Made by a program: the position numbers and the translations under genes. 64,000 nt of DNA from G963720475 sp963720475 (GTDB taxonomy: Bacteria > Actinomycetota > Thermoleophilia > Solirubrobacterales > Thermoleophilaceae), in contig OY970394.1 in assembly GCA_963720475.1 (NCBI GenBank), forward strand, positions 868,001 to 932,000, in the 5' to 3' direction. The notes under the pieces are model-generated. The model searched no databases, was not told where the DNA came from, and worked only from the letters and a program-made list of their open reading frames with translations. Below are positions 24,779 through 30,951 of this stretch, piece after piece; the stretch's first letter is position 1; each line of letters opens with the position of its first letter.

Positions 24779-24847
24779 ATGTCGCTGGGGAACCCGCCCG
24801 TTCGGGTGGCTTTTTCCCTCCCCCGCCATTACCCTGGCCGCAGCTAG
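24779..24847 (+). pseudogene. SnoaL 5' stub (first five codons)
   Basis: ATGTCGCTGGGGAAC corresponds to the conserved array start ATGTCGCAGGAGAAC, then the family similarity stops. The frame closes at TAG 24845-24847 after 22 codons. The matching SnoaL 3' end lies at 25600-25630 beyond the exported repeat-protein gene, so the body of a SnoaL gene was replaced. Confidence 0.7.
24794..24815 (+). terminator. Intrinsic terminator inside the SnoaL stub
   Basis: CCGCCC, a GTTC loop and GGGTGG form a GC-rich hairpin (one G-T pair) followed by CTTTTT: a classic Rho-independent terminator. It lies 24 nt after the GATACT element, so transcription from that promoter should stop almost at once, insulating the gene at 24929. 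Confidence 0.65.
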
Positions 24848-24928
24848 GGGCGCTTGCCTCGCGGCTCGGTCCTGAGCGGATCGTGAACCACTCGCAGGCG
24901 TCCGGCAACCGGAATCGGGAGGCCCGCC

Positions 24929-25597
24929 GTGCTGAGCAAGCTTCGTGCCCGTCTGACCTACGCCAACGTTGTGGCGACGCTGGCTCTCTTTCTCGTCGTG
25001 TCGGGCGGCACCGCCTGGGCGGTCAACGAATGGACCGGTGCGAACATCGTCGATGAGTCGCTGACCGGTGCCGACATCCAGAACCAGACCGTTGGGACCA
25101 GCGATCTCGCAATCGGCTCGGTATTCGGAACGCGCATCAGGGACGACGCGATCCTGAGCCAGCACGTCGTAAACAACAGCCTCAAGGGGCATGACATCGA
25201 CGAGCAGACCTTCACCGCGCCGCTGGTGCGCGCTTTCGTGCGCGTCAACACGAATTCGTGCACCGGATCCGGAATCTGCCCCATCGACCAGTCCAAGGGC
25301 GTCACGAGTGTGAAACGGGTCGAGCCGGGGAGCTACTGCGTTACCGCGCCGGCGGTGAGCTCCGCCAATGTGTCAGCCGCCGCGACGGTGGATCATTTTG
25401 CGACGTCGGAGCCGGCAAACACCACCGCGGCGCTTACGCGCCCGTTCGGGAGTTGCGCGAATGCGAGCGATTTCTTCGTCGTTACAGAGCGCCAGCCAGT
25501 GATCACGGCGAACTCGGGAGCAGGGACGAACAACGTCTTTGTTACAGGCAGCTCGGACCCAGCTGATGACGTCGGATTCCAGCTGGTAATTCCGTAG
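24929..25597 (+). CDS. Exported protein replacing a SnoaL body
   Basis: 222 residues from GTG at 24929 with GGGAGG about 6 nt upstream. The anchor reads ANVVATLALFLVVSGGTAWA. It is a relative of the protein at 1047-1787: same N-terminal plan (IVDESLTGADIQNQTVGTSD, then GTRIRDDAIL), fewer ten-residue repeats, and the same C-terminal domain with EPGSYCVTAP, FFVVTERQPV and final DVGFQLVIP. The gene is bracketed by the first five and last ten codons of a SnoaL gene and, further out, by tRNA half copies 3 and 4. Function unknown; probably surface-exposed. Confidence 0.78.
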   Translation: MLSKLRARLTYANVVATLALFLVVSGGTAWAVNEWTGANIVDESLTGADIQNQTVGTSDLAIGSVFGTRIRDDAILSQHVVNNSLKGHDIDEQTFTAPLVRAFVRVNTNSCTGSGICPIDQSKGVTSVKRVEPGSYCVTAPAVSSANVSAAATVDHFATSEPANTTAALTRPFGSCANASDFFVVTERQPVITANSGAGTNNVFVTGSSDPADDVGFQLVIP

Positions 25598-25599
25598 AC

Positions 25600-25630
25600 G
25601 CCCCTCGACGCCGTGGGGCTGTCGGAGTAG
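25600..25630 (+). pseudogene. Orphan SnoaL 3' end
   Basis: CCTCGACGCCGTGGGGCTGT followed by CGGAGTAG is the conserved last-ten-codon block (LDAVGLSE and stop) of the SnoaL genes, almost identical to the end of the gene at 18660-19055. It starts 3 bp after the stop of the exported-protein gene and has no body in front of it. Confidence 0.8.
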
Positions 25631-25647
25631 GCCCAACGAGCGAGGAT

Positions 25648-25689
25648 TGGAGCTAGTCGGACTCGAACCGACGACCTCCTGGGTGCGAT
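25648..25689 (-). repeat. tRNA-Ala 3'-half copy 4
   Basis: Forty-two bases identical to the 3' half of tRNA-Ala(CGC), same orientation. It separates the two exported repeat-protein cassettes. Confidence 0.92.
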
Positions 25690-25933
25690 GCGGGAGCACC
25701 GTTTGAGCCGAATCAGGCTGGATCCCACTGGTGGAGCGGAGTAGCTGGCCGTCCCGCGCAAGCCGCGAGTGCGCGGATGCGGTTGGATGCCTGTGGATAC
25801 CCGTGGATCCGGGCAAGTATTGCCCTTTGCGAACGCCGGTCATGGGTAGCCATTCCTATCCAGGGCAGCTACGCTTGCGTCACAACGGGCGCTTCCGCTA
25901 GGAAGGCGCTCGGGACTCGATTCGGGGAGGGCC
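25690..25933 (+). other. Leader of the fifth cassette with TGGAT direct repeats and a dyad
   Basis: No gene is seen. The segment has three TGGAT-type repeats (GTTGGAT, GTGGAT, GTGGAT between about 25779 and 25808), then a perfect inverted repeat GGGCAA-GTA-TTGCCC at 25811-25825. Repeats followed by a GGGCA...TGCCC dyad is the same order as in the leaders at 23944 and 24594, although the sequence is otherwise different. Confidence 0.5.
25811..25825 (+). repeat. Inverted repeat GGGCAA/TTGCCC
   Basis: A 6-bp perfect dyad with a GTA centre, in the same relative place as the GGGCACT dyads of the neighbouring cassettes. Confidence 0.45.
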
Positions 25934-26566
25934 ATGCTCCGCCATCTCACCCGTCGGCCAAGCCACGGCACAGTCGTCGCCTACCTGGCGCTGTTCGTCG
26001 CGCTCGGCGGCACCGCCTACGCGGTCAACACGATCGGGAGCTCGGACGTCATCGACGAGTCGCTGCTCTCGCAGGACATCAAGAACCTTCAGGTCGGTAC
26101 AAGCGACATCGCGCTCGGCGCGGTGTTCGGAAGCCGGATTAGGGACAGCGGGATCCTCAGTTCTCACGTCGTGGACGACACGCTGACCGGCAACGACATC
26201 AACGAGGCGACGCTGCAGAACAAGATCGTGCTCATGGGGGGTGGGAGAACCACTACGGCGGACGAGCTCACTCACTACTCAGCACCCAACGGCGATTCGC
26301 TCACCACGACATTCAAAGAGGGCGCGCTCACTCCGAATAGGTCGACGACGATCAAGCAGTTCACCGCACACGCCAACCAAGGCTTTCAGCCGGTGACAGT
26401 TAGGGTCAACAACGGGGTGGCCGGCTGCACCGTCGGGGGGCCTGGGGGGACCTGCCAGAACACGCAGCCTCCGCACACGTTCCCGGCCAATTCGCGGATC
26501 CGGATTGAGATCGACCCGGGGCCAACCGACGTGCGCGACGTGGGCTGGTACTTCGAGCTCGAGTAG
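25934..26566 (+). CDS. Exported protein with SSDVI/GSRIRD-type N-terminal repeats
   Basis: 210 residues from ATG at 25934. The first 90 residues (MLRHLTRRPSHGTVVAYLAL onward through NLQVGTSDIALGAVFGSRIR) are nearly identical to the protein at 1047-1787, but from about residue 100 the C-terminal domain is different: it has one Cys pair (GCTVGGPGGTC) and a DPGPTDVRDVGWYFELE end. Shared leader and repeat with an exchanged end domain suggests recombination between family members. It is the only gene between tRNA half copies 4 and 5. Confidence 0.78.
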   Translation: MLRHLTRRPSHGTVVAYLALFVALGGTAYAVNTIGSSDVIDESLLSQDIKNLQVGTSDIALGAVFGSRIRDSGILSSHVVDDTLTGNDINEATLQNKIVLMGGGRTTTADELTHYSAPNGDSLTTTFKEGALTPNRSTTIKQFTAHANQGFQPVTVRVNNGVAGCTVGGPGGTCQNTQPPHTFPANSRIRIEIDPGPTDVRDVGWYFELE

Positions 26567-26594
26567 GGGCCGGCACAGCGGGGACAAACGGAAA

Positions 26595-26636
26595 TGGAGC
26601 TAGTCGGACTCGAACCGACGACCTCCTGGGTGCGAT
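26595..26636 (-). repeat. tRNA-Ala 3'-half copy 5
   Basis: Forty-two bases identical to the 3' half of tRNA-Ala(CGC), same orientation; left boundary of the cassette with the gene at 26771. Confidence 0.92.
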
Positions 26637-26755
26637 AACGGCATCAGGGGGTCTGCTCAGGCGTATCCGGCGCTGTCAGGTGATCTGAGGTGCTCTCAGG
26701 TCATATGAGTTTCGCTCAGTTCGGTACCACGGGTAGTACCACGGTCAGCGCGCGC
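26637..26755 (+). other. Cassette leader with CTCAGG and GTACCACGG repeats
   Basis: Several (C/G)TCAGG or CTGAGG elements occur within 26655-26700, followed by GTACCACGG at 26724-26732 and 26736-26744. GTACCACGG also occurs at 19688-19696 next to tRNA half copy 1. Such short direct and inverted repeats beside a tRNA-type core resemble integrase arm sites. No coding sense. Confidence 0.45.
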
Positions 26756-26761
26756 GATACT
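26756..26761 (+). promoter_or_regulatory. GATACT -10-like element
   Basis: GATACT ends 9 nt before ATG at 26771, in the shared GCGATACTGCGCGGGCG block. Confidence 0.65.
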
Positions 26762-26770
26762 GCGCGGGCG

Positions 26771-27172
26771 ATGTCGCAGGAGAACGTCGAACAAGTGCGC
26801 GCGATCTATGACGCCTACGAGCGGGGCGACTACGAAGCGGCGTTGCGAATCATGGACGAGGACATCGAGTTCGTCGCCCCCGACGACTTCTCTGGCGGCG
26901 GCCGGGCGTACCGGGGGCTTGACGCCGTGCGAGAGGGCGTCGTGACGTGGCTCGCCGCCTGGGACGACTATCATTTCGAGCTTCGCGAACTGTGCGATGC
27001 CGGTGAGCAAGTAGTGGCGACGGGCTGGCAGACAGGGCGGGGAAGGGCCAGTGGCGTCGAAGTATCCGAAGAGATTTTCAGCGTCTGGACCCTGCGGAGC
27101 GGAAGGGTCATCGGTCAGCGAATGTTCCGCGACAAGCAGCAGGCCCTCGAAGCCGTGGGGCTGTCGGAGTAG
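26771..27172 (+). CDS. SnoaL/NTF2-like small protein, single-gene cassette
   Basis: 133 residues, MSQENVEQV start, ALEAVGLSE end. The core has RAYRGLDAVREGVVTWLAAW, ELCDAGEQVVATGWQTGRGR and SGVEVSEEIFSVWTLRSGRV. It is alone between tRNA half copies 5 and 6 (597 bp from repeat to repeat) and is followed by CGCGAGAAA before copy 6, exactly like the cassette at 24131. Confidence 0.8.
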   Translation: MSQENVEQVRAIYDAYERGDYEAALRIMDEDIEFVAPDDFSGGGRAYRGLDAVREGVVTWLAAWDDYHFELRELCDAGEQVVATGWQTGRGRASGVEVSEEIFSVWTLRSGRVIGQRMFRDKQQALEAVGLSE

Positions 27173-27191
27173 GGAGAAGCTCCGCGAGAAA

Positions 27192-27230
27192 TGGAGCTAG
27201 TCGGACTCGAACCGACGACCTCCTGGGTGC
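27192..27230 (-). repeat. tRNA-Ala 3'-half copy 6
   Basis: Thirty-nine bases identical to the 3' half of tRNA-Ala(CGC); the match ends three bases earlier in the anticodon loop than in copies 3-5. It is the copy nearest the intact tRNA. Confidence 0.9.
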
Positions 27231-27243
27231 TGCGGTCCGGCGA

Positions 27244-27816
27244 CTAAGGCCGCTGTGCGGCTTCTACGGCCTTCTGTTGGTCGGAGTAGTTTGCGACTAG
27301 GGCCACAAGTCCATCGCGCGCGTATCCCACTTGCCACCAAGTCCTTTCGACGCCCACGCCGCTTCCCGAGCCGGTCGCAAGCAAGTGGCACGTGGTCATT
27401 GTTCTGGCACCGAAGTCGCGGAAGTCACTCGGCTCGAAGCGGAAGTCGCCCCACGCCTCGCTGAAGACGAGCCAAGCGCGTTCCACCCCCTCGCGGCCGC
27501 GGTATACCGGGGCCTCCGGCCATCCCTCGTAGTGCGACCAATCCCAGACGCACTGTGGGTGGTAGAGGGTGAGCAGCGCGTCGACATCGTTGCGGTTGAA
27601 CGCGCCGAAGGAGCGACTGATTATTCGCTCGGCAATCGCGCGGCGAGCAGGGTGCTCAGGCCGCAGGCCCTCGTACCACTTCGAGGAGCGTGCAATGACC
27701 CTTCGATAGCCGCGGGGAAAGCGCACAGCGAAGCGGTCCTCCCAGGTGCGTCGTTCCGCCGGCGCGATATGCCCCGTGCTGCCGCTGGTGTCGACCCGCC
27801 CTCCCGCTCGGTGCAT
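27244..27816 (-). CDS. Divergent NTF2/SnoaL-like protein, tRNA-proximal cassette
   Basis: 190 residues from ATG at 27816. Residues about 60-185 are a SnoaL/NTF2-like domain (SFGAFNRNDVDALLTLYHPQ, VYRGREGVERAWLVF, SGVGVERTWWQVGYARDGLV), with an N-terminal extension of about 55 basic residues and without the MSQENVE and VGLSE ends of the array family. It is the only cassette gene on the minus strand and lies between tRNA half copy 6 and the intact tRNA gene. TACCGT six bases before the ATG may be a -10 box for a leaderless mRNA. Confidence 0.7.
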   Translation of the reverse strand: MHRAGGRVDTSGSTGHIAPAERRTWEDRFAVRFPRGYRRVIARSSKWYEGLRPEHPARRAIAERIISRSFGAFNRNDVDALLTLYHPQCVWDWSHYEGWPEAPVYRGREGVERAWLVFSEAWGDFRFEPSDFRDFGARTMTTCHLLATGSGSGVGVERTWWQVGYARDGLVALVANYSDQQKAVEAAQRP

Positions 27817-27850
27817 GCTCCGACGGTAGCAGCGATTTCCGCTTACGAAA

Positions 27851-27923
27851 TGGAGCTAGTCGGACTCGAACCGACGACCTCCTGGGTGCGATCCAGGCGC
27901 TCTCCCAACTGAGCTATAGCCCC
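27851..27923 (-). tRNA. tRNA-Ala(CGC)
   Basis: A full cloverleaf can be drawn: 7-bp acceptor GGGGCTA/TAGCTCC, D stem GCTC/GAGC, anticodon stem CCTGG/CCAGG with loop ATCGCAC (anticodon CGC), T stem GTCGG/CCGAC with loop TTCGAGT and discriminator A, 73 nt. No CCA is encoded. It is the parent of the six 3'-half copies stretching away from its 3' end, and so is the likely integration site. Confidence 0.95.
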
Positions 27924-28022
27924 GTGCGACCCGCCGTGCGGGTCACCGAGCATGGTAGCCGCGATGCACGAGTGGCTGCACGATGCGGCGCCGGCACCCG
28001 CCGCGGGTAGCCTTGCTCGGGG

Positions 28023-29906
28023 TTGAGCTTCCGCAGTCGCCTCTTCCTGTTCTTCACGATCATCGTGATCGTTCCGATGGTCGCGGTCGCGGTCGTGCTG
28101 TTCAGCCTGACCGCCGACAGTGAGAACGGGAAGGCGGACGCGCGCCTGGCCGAGGGAATGCGCGTCGCGTTGGCCGTCTACGGGGAGGATCGGGCCGCCG
28201 CCCGGCCGGAGCTCGAGCGGATGGCGAACGATCGCACGCTGGCCACCGCGATCGAGGACGGGAACGTCGCTCGCACGAAGTCGCGCCTCACGCGTCTCGT
28301 GCGCACCGTCGACGTGCAGTCGGCGGAGTTCTACGGAGCGTCCGGCGTCCTCGTGGCGCGCGCGGGAAGCGCCGACACGACGGCACCTTCCCTGGCCTCG
28401 CTGAGCGCGCGCGGAGGACGCTCGCTCGGCGTTCTCTCGGTGTCAGAAACCCGCGCGCGCGCGTACGTGCGCGAGGTCGCGCGGTTGACCGGACTCGACG
28501 TTCGGCTCGCGCAGGAGGATCACATCGCTGCCACCACGCTCGACGAGGAGGGTCTGGCGAAGCAGCAATCGGGGGATGTCGAGATCGGCGGCCGCGAGTA
28601 CCGCGGGCGGTCGCAGCGCCTGCCGGCTCGGGTCGGGCCCGTCGTGACGATCGGCGTCTTCGACGATGCGAGCGACCTCTCCGAGACCATCGCCGAGCGG
28701 CGCCTGCTGATCGGCGCGGTGCTACTCGCCTTCCTGATCCTCTCGCTCACCACGTCGGTCTTCGTCGTGCGCGCGCTGCAGGGGCAGATCGAGCAGTTCC
28801 TCGCCGCGGCGCGGCGGATCGGCGCCGGAGACTTCTCGACCGAGGTACCCGTCCACGGAACGGACGAGTTCGCCGGGCTCGGCAGCGAGTTCAACCAGAT
28901 GTCGAAGCAGCTCGAGCAGAAGATCGAGGAGGTCGAGGGCAAGCGCCGCGAGCTCGAGGCCGCCATCCGAAGCGTCGGCGACGCGTTCGCCACCGGACTC
29001 GACCGCACCGGCACGGTTGAGCTTGCGGTCCGCACCGCCGTGCAGGCGTGCGACGCCGACGCGGGCCGTCTGATGCCGCTCGACGACCGGCGCCTCGAGC
29101 GCGCGAGCGCCGGGACAGAACATCCGACGCTCGACGCAGCCCTCGCGGCGGCCGAGTCGGAGGCGTTCAAGTCGGGCGCCACGGGGGAGGCAGCGGAGGA
29201 TGGCGTTTGCGCAACCGCGACGCTGCTGCGGACGCGCGGCGAGGGCGACGAGCAGCGCGCGCTCGGCGCACTGTCGATTGCTCGTCGGGGCGCCGATTTC
29301 GACCAGCAGGAGCGTGACCTGCTCGCCTATCTCGCCGGCCAGGCCGCGATCTCGATCGAGAACGCCGATCTCCACGAGAGCGCCCAGCACGCCGCCGTCA
29401 CCGACGAGCTCACCGGCCTGCACAACGCGCGGCATATGAACGCCACCCTCGAACGAGAGATCGAGCGGACGAAGCGCTTCGGCGGCGAGGTGGGCCTGAT
29501 CCTCTTCGATCTCGACGACTTCAAGCTGGTCAACGACACGTTCGGGCATCCGCAGGGCGACCGCGTGCTCCAGGCGGTCGCCGGGGTGCTCAAGGACCTC
29601 TCGCGCGAGATCGACGAGCCGGCCCGCTTCGGCGGCGAGGAGTTCGCGATCGCGCTGCCGCAGACCGACACCCCCGGTGCCGACCAACTCGCCGGACGGA
29701 TGAGGAAGGCGATCGAGGAGCTGGAGGTCGAGCGCCTCGGAGGAGGTCCGCCGCTGAAGCTGACAGCCAGCTTCGGAGTCGCCTCGCTGCCCCGTTCGGC
29801 GAACGATCGTGACAGCCTTGTTGCAGCCGCAGACGCCGCTTTGTACCGCGCAAAGCGGGCTGGAAAGAACCGTGTCGAGGTGGCCGCGCCCGCCCCGGCC
29901 GCCTGA
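28023..29906 (+). CDS. Membrane diguanylate cyclase (HAMP-GAF-GGDEF)
   Basis: 627 residues from TTG at 28023; TAGCCT ends 9 nt before it, so the start looks leaderless. Order: TM helix 1 (about 8-29), an extracellular sensor of about 190 residues, TM helix 2 (about 228-250), HAMP (about 250-300), coiled coil, GAF-like domain (about 315-450) and GGDEF domain with the intact signature GGEEF near residue 538. It should make cyclic di-GMP from two GTP in response to an external signal. The RxxD product-inhibition motif is not obvious. Followed after 26 bp by a Pro/Glu-rich protein gene. Confidence 0.9.
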   Translation: MSFRSRLFLFFTIIVIVPMVAVAVVLFSLTADSENGKADARLAEGMRVALAVYGEDRAAARPELERMANDRTLATAIEDGNVARTKSRLTRLVRTVDVQSAEFYGASGVLVARAGSADTTAPSLASLSARGGRSLGVLSVSETRARAYVREVARLTGLDVRLAQEDHIAATTLDEEGLAKQQSGDVEIGGREYRGRSQRLPARVGPVVTIGVFDDASDLSETIAERRLLIGAVLLAFLILSLTTSVFVVRALQGQIEQFLAAARRIGAGDFSTEVPVHGTDEFAGLGSEFNQMSKQLEQKIEEVEGKRRELEAAIRSVGDAFATGLDRTGTVELAVRTAVQACDADAGRLMPLDDRRLERASAGTEHPTLDAALAAAESEAFKSGATGEAAEDGVCATATLLRTRGEGDEQRALGALSIARRGADFDQQERDLLAYLAGQAAISIENADLHESAQHAAVTDELTGLHNARHMNATLEREIERTKRFGGEVGLILFDLDDFKLVNDTFGHPQGDRVLQAVAGVLKDLSREIDEPARFGGEEFAIALPQTDTPGADQLAGRMRKAIEELEVERLGGGPPLKLTASFGVASLPRSANDRDSLVAAADAALYRAKRAGKNRVEVAAPAPAA

Positions 29907-29932
29907 CGGAGGATCGTCTACCCTACGCCGCG

Positions 29933-30910
29933 ATGGGTGTGCTTGACGACGCCATCCGCGAGCACCTGGAACTCAAGAAGAGGCACGGTGCGAACGAAGC
30001 CGAGCTGAAGGCCCAAGAGGTCGAGGCGCTCGGCCCGGTTCGCCGCGGCGAGGTCCAGGTAGCGGAGCCCGGCGAGGCCGGCGAGGAGGCCGTGGCGGTC
30101 GAGGGTGAAGTCCCGCCCGCGGAGCCTGTGGCCGGCGAAACTCCGCTTGAGGAAGCCCCGATCGCCGAGGCCCCGGTGGATCTCTCACAGCCCGTCCCGG
30201 GCGAACCCGTCTCCGATTTCCCCGTCGACCCCTCTTTGGAAGTCGCGCCGCCCGTCGAGGCTCCGGAGCCCGGCTTGGAGGAGGCTGCCGGCGAGGCGTT
30301 CGCCGGTGCCCCTGTCGAGGCCGAGCCAGAGCAGGAGCACGAGGCGACTCAGGCATGGCCTGCTCCCGAGCCGCGCCCGGAGGACGCCCCGACGCCGATG
30401 CCCGACGAGGCCGCGCTCGTGCCCGAGCCTACGCTCGAGCCGGAGCCCGCCGCGCCACCTCCGGTCGAAGAGGCCCCGGCCGAGCCTGCCACGCCGGCAC
30501 CGGCCGATCCCTACGATCCGCCGCCCGCGCCGGAGCCGGTCGAGACGCATCCGCCGACGCCGAGCGGGCAGCCGTTCGAAACGCCCGCGCCCGCGAGCCG
30601 TCCTGAGCCGCCTCCGCCGGTCGAGTTCGAGCCTGAGCCGGCTGCCGCTGAGCCTGCTCCCGTGGACGAGGCGCCGGTTGCCGAGCCGCCCGCCCCCGCG
30701 TCGCGTCCCGAGCCGCCGCCCGCAGCGCCGGCCGAGGACGATCCCTTCGGCGGCGACGAGCCTTTCGCGGACACCGATCCCGGCCAGGGCAAGGCCGAGG
30801 GCGACGACGAGGACGTGCTCGAGGAGACACCAGACTTCCTCCAGGAGACGCCCGAGCACGACCGCCTCTGGTTCGAGCAGAAGCCCCCGCGGGACTTCGA
30901 CTTCGATTAG
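29933..30910 (+). CDS. Pro/Glu/Ala-rich low-complexity protein
   Basis: 325 residues from ATG at 29933, with TACCCT 8 nt upstream. The N-terminal 35 residues (MGVLDDAIREHLELKKRHGA) form a short conserved helix seen in actinobacterial proteins of unknown role; residues 36-290 are almost entirely Pro, Glu, Ala and Val, and the C-terminus (ETPEHDRLWFEQKPPRDFDF) is acidic and aromatic. No membrane segment or signal is seen, so it is probably cytosolic and disordered, perhaps a scaffold with folded motifs at both ends. The repetitive GC-rich coding sequence gives long spurious frames on the other strand. Confidence 0.7.
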   Translation: MGVLDDAIREHLELKKRHGANEAELKAQEVEALGPVRRGEVQVAEPGEAGEEAVAVEGEVPPAEPVAGETPLEEAPIAEAPVDLSQPVPGEPVSDFPVDPSLEVAPPVEAPEPGLEEAAGEAFAGAPVEAEPEQEHEATQAWPAPEPRPEDAPTPMPDEAALVPEPTLEPEPAAPPPVEEAPAEPATPAPADPYDPPPAPEPVETHPPTPSGQPFETPAPASRPEPPPPVEFEPEPAAAEPAPVDEAPVAEPPAPASRPEPPPAAPAEDDPFGGDEPFADTDPGQGKAEGDDEDVLEETPDFLQETPEHDRLWFEQKPPRDFDFD

Positions 30911-30951
30911 TCGCTAGCCGGTCGCGTCAGGCCTGGCGCGCGGCGTACGAT

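Noticed and set aside
19634..27230. CRISPR array
   Set aside because: The repeats are tRNA halves 600-4300 bp apart with coding sequence between them; spacing and content do not fit CRISPR.
19634..27230. Classical integron with attC sites
   Set aside because: No intI-type integrase and no attC core inverted repeats were seen; the repeats are exact tRNA 3' halves instead.
27331..27912. Plus-strand frame ending in VGLEPTTSW opposite the NTF2-like gene and tRNA
   Set aside because: The VGLEPTTS-type peptide is the well-known antisense reading of tRNA T arms; the rest is the complement of the real minus-strand gene.
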